DNA of 64,000 nucleotides from Antitrichia curtipendula (taxonomy: Eukaryota > Streptophyta > Bryopsida > Hypnales > Leucodontaceae): the NCBI GenBank assembly GCA_951230915.1, contig OX579639.1, forward strand, positions 7,068,001 through 7,132,000. Direction: 5' to 3'. Shown here piece after piece: positions 11,098 to 25,848 of the stretch (positions are counted from its first letter, which is position 1; every line of letters starts with the position of its first letter). Position numbers and translations under genes: made by a program. The notes beneath the pieces are model-generated. The model searched no databases, had not been told where the DNA came from, and saw only the letters and a list, made by a program, of their open reading frames with translations.

Positions 11098-12844
11098 GGA
11101 TTATTATGATTATTGGACCGAGAGGTGCATTTTTTTGTTTCTAGAGTTAACCATTTAACAACGTAAGAACCTAAAAGCATCCAATGGATGACAAGGAATT
11201 CTTTTATTTGAGACAGAAGTGTACATCATGTTCATCCTTAGATTGTATGTAATAAGGGGAGGTCTCGCATAATAGTTTGACCTCCAATGAGTGCTCGTGG
11301 TTTTCTTTTATTGATGCAAAAGTATTTACACAGTACCCAAAAGGATGGTTTTTTTCCACAATAACCGACTCGGCGTTCCAGGGTTAACAATGAAGTCATC
11401 CATTGGACCTTTTAGGTCCGCAATATCCTTATAGATTTAAAAGATAGGAGAATTTGCATTGAGAAAAAGCTACATCTCCATGGAAAGTCAAGAAGTTTAC
11501 TTCTCAAGTGAGAGAATGCACCAACTTGGTGTAATCAAAAGGATTTATTTACACTATAAGAAAACAGAATTTTTTGAAACGTTGAAAAAAATGCGAGAAT
11601 GCATTGTGTATTGTGCAAAAATAATTAGCATTGACGTCTCTTAAAATCCGTTTGATTAGACGGGGTAAAAACATATGAAAATCTGGAAGAACGCATCACT
11701 TTTATACTCGTTTTCCAAAAACATGGGTGACAACAAAGTCTACTGAGGTCCTCAGAGGTCGACACGTGGAAGGCGCCTGAGTGCCACGGAGGCGCAACTC
11801 AGACAGGCACTGCCACGTAAATTTTTTTTTAACTTGACTGTGTCTAACATGGAGGTTAGATAATGTGACGTTTTTCATCCAACCTATGAATTCATCCATC
11901 CAATTCTTTTCATCCAATTCATTTTTTCAAAATATAATTAATTAACATAAAATATAAAATAAAAGTAAACAACAAAAAAAATGTAGAATTCACCAAGAAA
12001 TAAAAAAGCTTACCATTTACCATCAATTTTATTTTGATGGAAACATTACATTAAAATGAACATTTTAAATGTCATATCTATACCCATTCTTTGTTCATGG
12101 TGTGACAAATGATATGGGATAAATAGCCTATGTTGTTTGAGACGTCTAGCCCAACATCCAACACGTTATTTCAGACGTCTAGCTCGACGTCCATTCATCC
12201 ATCCATTTATTTTTTTCCAAAATATGCCACGTGGCTGCCCTTCTCTAACTCTACTTGTTGACGTGGCAGTTTATGTTGCATGCGACGTTTTATAAAAACA
12301 TAGCCATGTCGTAGTTGACATTGTCACAAACATACCTGTCCACAATGACATGGTCGTATTTTTCTACAAAACACGTACACGTTTTCTGCAAAACACGTAT
12401 ATGTTTTTTGAAACATCTGACGTTCAAAAAAACATGGCACGTTTGTTGCTAAACGCCACCCAAAACATGCTTTTCTTATAGTGTTATCAACCTTCCTCTA
12501 GCTAAAACCTATATTCAAAATGCATTAACATTAATTAGAGTAAACCATACATTACCGCAAAGATCCAAAAACCGGACAACAACCATTCCAGTTAATTACC
12601 GAACAATAACCACATAATTCAACTACCAATTCAATTGTGATGGAAACAAAGTTTCATGTGACCGCACATTCTGTGGCAAAGGGTTGCAAGCAATTTTAAA
12701 CTAGAATTCAGCTTCATTGGTTCTAAATTGCAATAAAACTTAAAAGAAGAAATCTTTTTGCATTTTGTTTTTCAAAAGGTAAACCTTAACTTGACATTTA
12801 ATAATCATGCCAAATTCTAAAACATGCAAGTCTCTATTTTATGT
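11098..12844. repeat. Palindrome spacer, first assembled copy
   Basis: Unique spacer between the inverted arms. It contains a CACTA element (separate entry). The stretch 11019-12844 is repeated in the same direction at 13045-14868, with four one-base homopolymer length differences and one substitution next to the gap, which points to one locus assembled twice. Confidence 0.85.
11552..12483 (+). mobile_element. Non-autonomous CACTA (EnSpm/CMC) element in the palindrome spacer
   Basis: Begins CACTATAAGAAAA and ends TTTTCTTATAGTG, the canonical CACTA terminus, and is flanked by a 3-base duplication TTA (11549-11551, 12484-12486). The 932-base body has no transposase. It contains CATCCATCC runs, repeated GACGTC-like motifs and two ACGT-core boxes (CCACGTGG near 12228, TGACGTGG near 12260). 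Confidence 0.9.
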
Positions 12845-13044
12845 NNNNNNNNNNNNNNNNNNNNNNNNNNNNNNNNNNNNNNNNNNNNNNNNNNNNNNNN
12901 NNNNNNNNNNNNNNNNNNNNNNNNNNNNNNNNNNNNNNNNNNNNNNNNNNNNNNNNNNNNNNNNNNNNNNNNNNNNNNNNNNNNNNNNNNNNNNNNNNNN
13001 NNNNNNNNNNNNNNNNNNNNNNNNNNNNNNNNNNNNNNNNNNNN
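12845..13044. other. Assembly gap of 200 N
   Basis: Exactly 200 unknown bases, a conventional placeholder size. Any translation across it is meaningless. The flanking sequences overlap (see spacer entries), so the true gap may be zero or negative. Confidence 0.98.
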
Positions 13045-14868
13045 GTAAACTTGCCAATCACCACACAAACAAAATTCAAATCCCTCTCCACATAAATATA
13101 GAGACTTGCATGTTTTAGAATTTGGATTATTATGATTATTGGACCGAGAGGTGCATTTTTTTGTTTCTAGAGTTAACCATTTAACAACGTAAGAACCTAA
13201 AAGCATCCAATGGATGACAAGGAATTCTTTTATTTGAGACAGAAGTGTACATCATGTTCATCCTTAGATTGTATGTAATAAGGGGAGGTCTCGCATAATA
13301 GTTTGACCTCCAATGAGTGCTCGTGGTTTTCTTTTATTGATGCAAAAGTATTTACACAGTACCCAAAAGGATGGTTTTTTTTCCACAATAACCGACTCGG
13401 CGTTCCAGGGTTAACAATGAAGTCATCCATTGGACCTTTTAGGTCCGCAATATCCTTATAGATTTAAAAGATAGGAGAATTTGCATTGAGAAAAAGCTAC
13501 ATCTCCATGGAAAGTCAAGAAGTTTACTTCTCAAGTGAGAGAATGCACCAACTTGGTGTAATCAAAAGGATTTATTTACACTATAAGAAAACAGAATTTT
13601 TTGAAACGTTGAAAAAAATGCGAGAATGCATTGTGTATTGTGCAAAAATAATTAGCATTGACGTCTCTTAAAATCCGTTTGATTAGACGGGGTAAAAACA
13701 TATGAAAATCTGGAAGAACGCATCACTTTTATACTCGTTTCCAAAAACATGGGTGACAACAAAGTCTACTGAGGTCCTCAGAGGTCGACACGTGGAAGGC
13801 GCCTGAGTGCCACGGAGGCGCAACTCAGACAGGCACTGCCACGTAAATTTTTTTTTAACTTGACTGTGTCTAACATGGAGGTTAGATAATGTGACGTTTT
13901 TCATCCAACCTATGAATTCATCCATCCAATTCTTTTCATCCAATTCATTTTTTCAAAATATAATTAATTAACATAAAATATAAAATAAAAGTAAACAACA
14001 AAAAAAATGTAGAATTCACCAAGAAATAAAAAAGCTTACCATTTACCATCAATTTTATTTTGATGGAAACATTACATTAAAATGAACATTTTAAATGTCA
14101 TATCTATACCCATTCTTTGTTCATGGTGTGACAAATGATATGGATAAATAGCCTATGTTGTTTGAGACGTCTAGCCCAACATCCAACACGTTATTTCAGA
14201 CGTCTAGCTCGACGTCCATTCATCCATCCATTTATTTTTTTCCAAAATATGCCACGTGGCTGCCCTTCTCTAACTCTACTTGTTGACGTGGCAGTTTATG
14301 TTGCATGCGACGTTTTATAAAAACATAGCCATGTCGTAGTTGACATTGTCACAAACATACCTGTCCACAATGACATGGTCGTATTTTCTACAAAACACGT
14401 ACACGTTTTCTGCAAAACACGTATATGTTTTTTGAAACATCTGACGTTCAAAAAAACATGGCACGTTTGTTGCTAAACGCCACCCAAAACATGCTTTTCT
14501 TATAGTGTTATCAACCTTCCTCTAGCTAAAACCTATATTCAAAATGCATTAACATTAATTAGAGTAAACCATACATTACCGCAAAGATCCAAAAACCGGA
14601 CAACAACCATTCCAGTTAATTACCGAACAATAACCACATAATTCAACTACCAATTCAATTGTGATGGAAACAAAGTTTCATGTGACCGCACATTCTGTGG
14701 CAAAGGGTTGCAAGCAATTTTAAACTAGAATTCAGCTTCATTGGTTCTAAATTGCAATAAAACTTAAAAGAAGAAATCTTTTTGCATTTTGTTTTTCAAA
14801 AGGTAAACCTTAACTTGACATTTAATAATCATGCCAAATTCTAAAACATGCAAGTCTCTATATTTATG
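13045..14868. repeat. Second assembled copy of spacer plus inner arm end
   Basis: Starts 78 bases inside the left-arm end and repeats 11019-12844 in the same orientation before running on into the right arm at 14837. It contains the second copy of the CACTA element. Differences from the first copy: an extra T near 13382, one fewer T near 13740, one fewer G near 14143 and one fewer T near 14385. Confidence 0.9.
13579..14507 (+). mobile_element. CACTA element, second assembled copy
   Basis: Same termini and the same TTA flanks as the element at 11552-12483; three bases shorter through homopolymer differences only. Probably the same physical element. Confidence 0.88.
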
Positions 14869-17800
14869 TGGAGAGGGATTTGAATTTTGTTTGTGTGGTG
14901 ATTGGCAAGTTTACTCTAGTTATACATAATAATTCAAGTGGCCAGAAGAGTCTGACCGAGTGCACCACCTCTCCCTCAAAACCTGCTCTCAGTCTGAACA
15001 ACAGAAAAATCAGCACAAATTCCAGTTTTCTCAGTTCTTCACTGCCTTTTGCAAAGCTGAACACGTATCTGATTTTATTGAATACAATGGAATACAATCA
15101 TCACTCTTCTTCAGGTGAGTCTGGAAAGTGTACTTTACTGTACTGTACTGTACTTACTGTACGCACACAAACGAAGTCTTCATGTCAAGAACTTGTGCTC
15201 TTTGAAGCTTGCAACCATTTCCTGAAGAACCTCCTCCAAGGGCTGAAACTCCACTCCCAAGTCCTGCGCTTTCTTGGTGGAGAGGACAAATGGGGAAGCT
15301 CGCGGTTTCTGATTCTCATCTTCCCTGCATTGCTCAAGAGACATCGAGAAATCTCAGCATAGGAAACTAAGCAACCTCCTTCTGTGGATTCTCGATGCAA
15401 ATTCCTAGAAAACATTTTGACTTATTGACACAAGAAATTATGGTCAGCTAAAGTTGAACTTTGAACCTTGCAAGCAAACTTCAATTGCAGTTTGGCTCCC
15501 TAAGGGTTACTGGAATCTAAATGCAAATCCATCTGAAGGACAAGAAGTACTGGCATATTCAAAGACACTCATGTGGGGTGTCCTGTGTTCCTGATTTGCA
15601 ATGAAATGTACTTTGATTGGCATTTTGTGTCCCGAAATATAAAACTGCACGTGAAAAAATGAGAAGGCATGTGGAGGACTGTACTGTACAGTATAGTCCA
15701 ATTTCGTACCTGGTCTCGATGTTGTATTGTGGAAACAGCTTCTTCAGAAGAGCAGCAAGGTCACCGTAATGCATCACTTTTGCGTTAAGGATGTGGCGGC
15801 CTTCAGCTTCAGGCTTCTCATACCCCAAAATGTGTGCCTTCACCACATCCTTCACACCAACCCAACAGCCCACAATATTGGGGATGTCCTTCATGGTTCC
15901 TGCAGGAAGTGACGAGTCACCTTTTTCAGTCCATATGCACACAGCGCCGGAATCTCCTTTGCAGGCAGACAGGACCTGTATTGGCTAAATAGATCACCAG
16001 GTTTCACCAAAACTTCTGTTCTATCTTGATAGCCTTTAGGAACTTCAGGAAGGGTTGATAAAAGTGATGATTTGCAAAAGAAACTAGATTCTATCTACCC
16101 AGAGAACAAAACCACAGTTCTGCAAAACTGGGCATCATTAGTTACACTCTTGTAGCCACCCCCAGCAATAACTCAAAACTAAAAGAAACTCAAAACTCAA
16201 AATTATGCACATAGGAATCTCCACAGAATAGAAATTCAGGACTAATTAGACCACAATTGCATAATTGATTCACAGTGCAGGAGCGTGCATCTGGGAGAAA
16301 TTCGTACCATTAATAATATTGTATTGAAATTCGTTCGTCGAGTTCATGGTATCGAACAGCGAGGGACCAACAACAAACACGGGGTTCATCACCACCATGT
16401 TCAAGTCGTGTTTGTTCACAAAGTCCCAGGCTGCTTTCTCTGCCAGCGTCTTGCCAAGGGCGTAGGATCCAAACTCTGGACCCTGTCACATAAGTAAACA
16501 AGAGGCGTATTAGATGATAATGTGGTTCCAAAACAGTTGAAAGCGTGATAACACGCGGGACAGATGCATAATTACCTCCGTACAAACGACAGAGTGACAA
16601 TGCAAACATGCATGAAACTCTAGATGCTTATGAATTCTGGGAGGAGTTGAAGTGGTCCTGACCAGTTTTGCGCGAAGAATGTCAGGCACACTCCAGAAGC
16701 TCTCATCAATGACAGCTCCTGGAACATTTTTGGGTGTTATGAGAACAGACAGAATTGATGAGGTGAGCACAATGCGCTTTGGGCGTGCCTTGGCGCAGGA
16801 TTCCAGCACGTTCAGTGTCCCCTGGAGTGCTGGCTCCACGAGCTCGGCCTGCATTCCATTCCATTCACACAAGTCAGCCCTAATTATAGTCTCCAAAATC
16901 CTCACAATTTAGGGCTAGGAGCTAGAAATGTGCTCGAAATGGCACGCGCAACACTCTTATTTTTCAACAGAATTCATTTCTGGCTCTTCAATGCAGGAGA
17001 GAAGCTAGGAATTGCATCAACACAAGCTACAGTGAAATGAGAAAGTATGAGTAGGTTCTTATGTACTCAAAACTTGAGCCCTAAACCCTAATAGGATTGG
17101 AAATACGAAAAATCTCTAGTGCAATTACAGTACGAAACAAGCTTCAAATTCAAGCGTCTAATAGCTTTGTTCCTGCACCACGCTGGGACAGAGCCTCTCT
17201 GATTGCACAGTCCAATTTCACAATCGTAACCCCTTTGGACTTACAAACGACACTGTACTACAAAGGGGCAGTCTATTTCATGGCTGGTACGATAGAATGC
17301 TTCATCAAATGGAATGCAGGTCGATGATAGGAACATGCAAGTTGACAATCGAAGCTTCAACAACTGTCAACAAAAGGACTCTTCACTTACTTCGGGGTTA
17401 GCCAGAGTGACGCCAGGCTTCATGGATACCACGGGAGATGCAGTGTGGAAGACACCATCGCAGCCCTGCAAGATGGAGTCGAAGGAGCCTGGGATGAGGA
17501 TATCAGCTGCGCACAACTGCAGACGCTCCTTGGCACCTGGCAACTCTAGCAGGAACTTCGCCTTCTCTGCAAAAACACCCAGCGCAAAGAAAAAATTCTG
17601 GAGTTCTTAGAAATAAATCAAAAGGGTACTTTGGGGAGTGATCACGATCAGACACTCGAAATTCTGATCGATGTGATACTAAAGTTTAACATTTCACATG
17701 TGGTGCATGATGGGATCGATACGTACAGAGGAGAAGATAGCAACACAAGATATTAGAACTGACCGATTTCAGTGAAATTTACAATTCAGATGATCGAGGT

Positions 17801-18954
17801 GAAAATTAATTGGTATCTCCAGAAGCAGTAACGAGCAATGCAAATAAAGTGAAAATTAGATAGAAAACCATACGAGTCCCTAAATGATCCACCCCAAAGT
17901 GCTAAAAAAATCACAATTAATGGCCAATTTCGGCCTATAGAGATCAAGGTAGGTACGTGCACACTGAATTGAATTGTCAACTGAAATGTACAGCAAAGCA
18001 TTCAAGTTTATGCAGCGATTCAAGGCGTGCATTCCTTATTACTTCACTAATAAATTTTCACTGGTCTGAACCCTTTTTGCAAGCCCTGATCACAGCTAAG
18101 AAACCGGTGGAAGTTAGTTGGACTAGCACTCTGAATATTGTGAGCTACATTGGGATGCACCAGTGTAGCAGAATCTACCAATTAACGTCTTCTGATAATT
18201 TTGCAGCAAACGATCGACACTAATATGACGCCCTAACTAACAGTCTAGGATAAATCAGTGTAGAAAGACTTATGTCTGCACGTCATGCAAACAATTTGTA
18301 GAGGAGAAGCAAGGAGCTTCGCTAAAATGGCGGTGTTCCACAGGCTTGGCACTTTTACGTTTTAAACCGGACGGTCTGAAAAATCTATATCGGTCCTAGA
18401 CTTTAGAGGTAAAGAAAGAAATGAATGGAAAAATGGCGTATGGAATGCCTCCATTTCAACGAAATTTCCCATGCAAACTGAATCACCACACACCCAACAA
18501 AGTCCTCACCTGGATTCCGAACGGTGCCCTTCACATTGTATCCTTTCTCCAACAACGACTTGACCAGCCACGAGGCGATGAATCCCGAAGCCCCTGTCAC
18601 TGCCACCGTTTCCCCGGGCGCCATTGCTAGCGAGCTAGTGTATGCACAAGGTTAGCTTTCTTACGTACAAAGAGATGATTGAACAGAAAATGATCGATTG
18701 CACTACTTAGCTGAAGACTGAGGTATGTTGTCTATCACTCGGATGTATAATTTGAAACCTGAGTGCCTTGGGATGTTTCTTATATTCTGTGCATTCTGGA
18801 CAGAGCTTCTCTCGGATCGGACTGCCCATGACAAGAATCAGTATTGCTGCGTATTGGCTGCAGGGATTGGAATTCACCTTCGAGGTCATCCGCGCTGCAA
18901 TTGCCTTGGAAAATTCCGAAGACTCCACAGGGAAACGGGGTCGCCGTCACCCCC
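14837..18954 (-). repeat. Right arm of ~4.1-kb inverted duplication
   Basis: Reverse complement of 6980-11097. The outer edge falls in a C run at 18950-18956; beyond it (GTGGCCCCAGTGGGGTCTC) the sequence no longer matches the left flank. The inner edge is at CCAAATTCTAAAACATGC, where the spacer begins. Confidence 0.95.
15180..18624 (-). CDS. NADPH-dependent reductase, cinnamoyl-CoA/dihydroflavonol reductase-like (right copy)
   Basis: Mirror-image twin of the gene at 7310-10753. Exons on the minus strand: 18510-18624, 17391-17566, 16663-16848, 16308-16482, 15710-15956, 15180-15324. All splice sites and both termini are conserved. Two substitutions were seen in the last exon (TTA/TTG Leu and GTC/GTT Val) and both are silent, so the 347-residue products are identical as far as I can see. 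It has the same TGASGFIA cofactor motif and Tyr-x3-Lys active site. It is convergent with the left copy, with 3' ends facing the spacer. Nothing marks it as a pseudogene. Substrate is unassigned, as for the twin. Confidence 0.92.
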
Positions 18955-19305
18955 CCGTGGCCCCAGTGGGGTCTCACTCTTAGATAGGACAAAACCTTTA
19001 AAGTGATGAATTTGAGGGTTGGATGAGGTCGTCCATGGAATCAGTGTGATTCAAAGTCCCAGGCCTGAGCTGGAAGCTTAATAGTGCCTAATTTCTGTGC
19101 GCAGTCCAAATTAAAAAAGTTCATGTCTTCTGGCACACAATTGAAAGCCTGTATTGCTGCACTGCGTGTAAAGAAAAAAAAAATTCTCAAAAAGAGCAAG
19201 AATTTTCTCATTTTTTCATTTTTCATTTTTGAACAACTGGGTAGAGCCCATTGCAAAACAGCCAGAGCAAGCTGGAACAGAGCTTATAACTGAAAATTTT
19301 CATTT
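18955..19305. other. No gene seen; outer flank of right arm
   Basis: Short AT-rich interval between the palindrome edge and the ATTT array, without a recognisable gene or element. Confidence 0.5.
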
Positions 19306-21038
<1,733 letters not shown>

Positions 21039-23275
21039 TTCAAGCTGAGAACAATTAAGTTAATTGGATTTATTTCAAATAGGTTTTGGATGGGTTTTTT
21101 TACTACATTAGCTTCTAAATTGCGTGTATTTATCGATATGTAACCTTGGTTTTGTTTGAAGGTTTTGGAGAAGGATTTTGTAGATTACATTTTGAAGAGC
21201 CATAAATTGGTTGGGATTATGCATGTTAGGCCCTTTAACCTCATATTTTTGGGGTGACCACTAATTTTTAGATTTGACATGTGAAAAGGGGATTGAAAGA
21301 CTTCAAACCACTTTTGCAATTTTATCACACTCATGATAAAAAATTATAATCTTTCAATCCATGAGTGACATTTTTATATTTTTTTTCCCTATGTGATCTC
21401 TAACATGTCTAATTTGAACTTGTATAGTTACAAGTAAAAAAAAAATGGATACAACTTATTAAAATGTTGGCTTTTCTTTCAATTGCCCAATGCAAAGCTT
21501 TAGCATCCAAGGATATTTGGGTATTTTATAGGTATTCACATGAACAATTTAGAAGACACTATAAGTATTTACAAGTTCAACTTTCAATCCTACCATCTTT
21601 TAATTTTGATGTTGTAAGTGATATTTATCAAGATATCACTAAAGAGGTTGAGATGCAAGCCCAACTTGAAATGGAGGCAAATTTGCCATCATCATTGCTT
21701 TTGGTTGATTCAAATTCTTCACAAGTACCAAGATCAAAATCTACATATGAGCCTCCACTTTGTAGTCAACTTCTAAGTCTTAATGACAATGACAATTGTA
21801 TAATTTGTAGCAAAAAGAGGCCAATATATTGAAAAAAAAGAGTCAATTGTTTTCACACATAATGCATCATTAAAGTGAAAAGGAACATCTCAAACAAAAC
21901 AATTGCACTAGAGTTGATTAAAAAAAGTCTACAATACAATGAAAGTATCACTTTTATGTAGAAAATTGACTTGAAGATTCTAATTTCTTTATCTGAGATC
22001 AATTTCAATTGAAACAAAAAAAAAAGATGAAGACAAAAGAGAAAAATAGAAAATGTAGTAGACATTATATGCACTCATGCTTGAATTTTTGTGTATTTCA
22101 TTTAATATGTAGATTTATCATACATGTAAAACTACAATGATTTAGAGAATTTAGTTGTCATGTTGATGCTTTTTATGAAGAAATGTTTTCCACTTATGTA
22201 TGTTCCCATTTGAACACATGTTTTCTTTTGTACAAATAAAATGATAGCTTTTATTGCAATTATTTTATATTTCCTTCACTTCACTATATGGTTTCATTTA
22301 TTTTCACTTCAATTCAAATAATTTCATTCACTAAATTTAGTTTAAAATCAATTTATCAATATCAATTCTTTTCAATAATCTTAAATGATTCAATATTTAA
22401 TATTAATTTGACAATATCCTATTAAAAATGATAATAATAAGAAAATAAGAAAATTTACCATTAAAGTGAATTATATAATTTAACATTAAATATTGTTTAG
22501 GATATATAATTTTTGGATTTTAAAGTCAAATTAAAGATTTTTTTTAATCAATTTGAAAATATTAAACGAGTTTTTGAAGTGAGTTAAAAAAAATTCTTAT
22601 TAAATACAAATATTTGTTTGTTTTCATTTTATTTATTTATTTAAGATCAATGTAATTTTTGAAAGTTCAACTTATAAACAACTTGTGCAACCTTGTGCAC
22701 TTGTCAAAGTAATTTTCGTGATTTACCATGTATTATATGAATTTTGAATTTTAGAATATTTATTCATAATTAAATTTAATCTATAAAAACAAAATTTAAT
22801 TGAAAATTGATAACTTTCTCATTTAATAACCGAATGTGCAAAACAACATTGGTATACTTTACTCAATGAGAGCTTTTTGGCAATGCCTAGAATGACATCA
22901 AAAACTCCTATACTCCATTTTTTATAATTTAATTTAATTTATAGTCTTAGAAATTGTTCAAAAATCCAACCTATGTTCAAAAGCAATAATACAATTTATT
23001 ACAACCCTTGTTGAGTTAAGCTCTCCAATGGTATAAAGAGAATGACTAGTGAGGGCATAGCCAGGAATATCTCAACATCATGTACAAAACAAACTAGAGC
23101 AATTTTACCATTGTATTTGTACTTTTATTCAACTTAAGTTTGCATACACAAGTAAATATTAAAGGACGCAAAGCCTCTATACTCTTGATTGATAATGAAT
23201 CAAGAGGTCAAACTCTCTTCTTTAAGGTGTTGATATTAGAGTTTTGTTTTTAATTGATTTAACAGCTCAATTCTA
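21039..23275. other. AT-rich intergenic DNA with one unassigned open frame
   Basis: No convincing gene. The frame at 21464-21832 (plus, 122 codons) includes YSHEQFRRHYKYLQ and ends near a Cys-x2-Cys (CIICSKKRP), which might be a fragment of an old transposon gene. I do not recognise it and there is no start context or neighbour to support it. Confidence 0.35.
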
Positions 23276-23363
23276 TCTTCTTCTTTTCCCCTTCTTTTTT
23301 TTTCCCCCTTTTTTCCTCTTCCCCCTCCTTTTTCCTTTTTTCCCTCCCCTTCCCCCTTTTTTT
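23276..23363. repeat. ~88-base homopyrimidine tract
   Basis: An uninterrupted run of C and T on the plus strand, ending at a G in TTTGCC. It directly precedes the GC-rich end of R1 copy 2. Such tracts can form triplex DNA and are error-prone to sequence. Confidence 0.8.
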
Positions 23364-23384
23364 GCCTGTTTATCTAGGAGTAGG

Positions 23385-24230
23385 TTCCAGCGCCCCCCTC
23401 CCCCCCGGTCTCGCCAGGAGTGCGGGTTCTGAACCACCACCCTCCATGTGGGGCCAGGGGGGTATTCAGAAAGCCATGCCTGAAATACCAGGGGGGGTAA
23501 GGTAACAGGTCCAGTAATCACCCACCTAAGAGCTGAAACTGAATTTTGGGAAGGCAAAACTTCTTGAAATATTTTTCAGTGAATTTTACTTGAAAGAGAA
23601 GTGGATTTGGCATCCAACCTAAGTCGTTTCATATTTTTTTGGAGCTTTTTGAAATTAGTTATGAAATTTTGAAGTTGATATGACATAAGTAGTTGTAGTT
23701 TTTAATGAGTTTCAATTTCTCTGTGACAGTGTTTGTGCTTACATTTGAATGGCTTTGTTCGAGAGGATGGTAAGGACTTCATATGGGTTTCAAAAAAAAG
23801 TAAGAAGAAGAAGTCATTTGCCGATACCTTGGACAAAATGGTTGGTGCTAGTTAGGTTAGTAGATACGTGGTCATGAGAGTCAAAGTTCAATAGATATTT
23901 GAATGCAATGTATGATATTGGTATTTGACATGAAAAGAATTTGGTGGAGGGTAGTAATATAAAACCACTAACATAGCCTGTTGGTTTTTTTCTTTTTGAA
24001 ATGCTTAACGTGATGCAAATGGTGTCCTCTAACGTAATATAATATTAAATTGTAGCCACGTATGATATGTGAGTCATTTAACAAGTGATCAAGTTCAGTC
24101 TACTTTATGACACTGACATCCCTTATTTTTAGCTTCATTTCTTTTGGATTTTGGAGGCCTAGGCATATTCTAACTTAAGCTTTGTTTGCAGCCATTTGAA
24201 GGTTTTTACTTTGTTAGATAGGGCTACAAA
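23385..24230 (+). mobile_element. TIR element 'R1', copy 2 (3' truncated)
   Basis: The GC-rich left terminus (23385-23520) is the reverse complement of the right terminus of copy 1, followed by CACCTAAGAGCTGAAACTG at 23523 and an interior aligning with 6100-6770. The match stops near 24230 and no right inverted terminus is found. No coding capacity. Confidence 0.75.
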
Positions 24231-25788
24231 GGTTTTTGAAGAAATAAGTTTTGTTGAACCTTGTTCAAGATATGAAATGTGTTGATTTTGAACCTTGTTC
24301 AAGGTATGAAATGCACTAAGTAATTTTTGTGCATCTTTAATCATATGTTATTAGCTCCTATATTAAACAAGTAAACATTCTTTGTGCATGTTATTTTTTA
24401 TTCAAATGTGTATCATTTAGTTATCATTGCAGTGCATTAACCTTGGTGCTGAGTTATAGAAGATGCCGTATTTGAACCAAAAGACTATTGTGAAGTAATT
24501 TACTGATCACTTTACTAATTGAATTTGTGGTTGGCAGTATGGAATGAGAACATTTATTTTGGAAGACCACCAAGAGTTTGTCTTGGTGGGTGCTTGAAGT
24601 CGATTTCTAAAGTCTTCGTAGAAACTAGACAGTTAGAAGATTGGAAAGACTAGCATAGGACTTGAACCTGGCAAGGTGATATGTTCACTTTATTAATAAT
24701 GACTGCATTTCTTCCATATTATCACTGAATTTACTCTATATTATCACCTCATTTTGGTATAGTTGTATTGCTTGTCAGAGTTCATCCAACCAAAGAATAC
24801 TTCATCCACAAATTTGTCATTCATATGCTCTACTTTCATCCATCCAAAAGTTCATCCATCCAAAAGCAATCCATCCATAAAAATTCATCATCCAAAGAGT
24901 GAAACTTCATCTATCCAATAAACAATTCAAACATTTGTCATTCGTAAGCTGATTTTTCATCCGCAGGCATTCAAAATTTTCGAAGTACCGGTGTGTGTGT
25001 GTGAAGTTGCAATTTTTTTTTTTGTTGGGGGTGTATTTCAAAAGATCCCCCCCTAATGTAGTTTTCGAAAGTTATCACCCTGCCGGTCTTCCTGTGCGCT
25101 GACTAGGACCCACTTCAGTTTCGCAGTCCGTGCCACCTCACTTCACCGTACTCTGTCACTGTTCCGGCGTCTGTGGGAGTTGGGATTTGGAAACTTGGGA
25201 AGCTCCACTCAGACTTGACTCGTAACTTACCGAGGACAATCACGGCATGGCCGGGTCAAAGTTCATTAGTTTTGTATGTTAAAAATCAAAATTTGATATT
25301 TTTCTCACGTAATAAAACGACGCGAGAATCAGAGTGATGACAAAAATTCTTCAAGTAGACCGTATGATAGTTAGGTTACCCCCAACAGATTCATGATTAT
25401 TCAAGTGGGTTCAAACCCTGGTTGCTCCTCCTCTTCCGTGATGACTATTTGCGCATTCCAGTTATTTCGGAAATTGATTCCTGGGATTTTGCAAAGATTC
25501 CATTTCACGCAGATTCCAAGTGTGCTCGATCGACGACGGTTCTTCGCCAAGTAACGGTTTCAGATGTTGGCTACCGCATCATTCGATGCCACCAGTGAAA
25601 ATAATAATCATCCAATGGAAACGAAGGAAGCCAATTCAAGAGTGCTTCGTAGGTCGAATCGAAGCTCCTGCAACTGCTCTGTGAAGTTCGTCACTCGTGA
25701 CCCGGGGGCTTCGCAACTCAGTGCGTTCGTGACGCCACGCTGACTAAGATGTTCACCACTCGCGAGTCGCGACCAATTTACAGTCTGC
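24231..25788. other. No gene seen; includes CATCCAAA repeats
   Basis: AT-rich, then GC-richer from about 25060 to 25790. Between 24780 and 24965 the motif TCATCCAACC/TCATCCAAAAG recurs irregularly. The same CATCCA word recurs in the palindrome CACTA element and, inverted, at 45.7 kb. Confidence 0.5.
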
Positions 25789-25848
25789 AAAATGGACAGC
25801 CCCTGTTCATGTTCAAAAAAAAAAAAAAAAAAAAAATGGACAGCCCCT
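25789..25848 (+). mobile_element. Tail-only retroposon: ten bases plus poly(A)
   Basis: AAAATGGACAGCCCCT (25789-25804) is followed by GTTCATGTTC, then 22 A, then TGGACAGCCCCT again (25837-25848). A 12-16-base duplication around a poly(A) tail is the hallmark of target-primed reverse transcription, here with almost no element body. Confidence 0.75.

Noticed and set aside
12807..13206. Open frames crossing 12845-13044
   Set aside because: They run through unknown bases and have no meaning.
25395..25430. tRNA-like T-arm phrase GGTTCAAACCCTGG
   Set aside because: No matching acceptor, D-arm or anticodon stem could be laid out around it.
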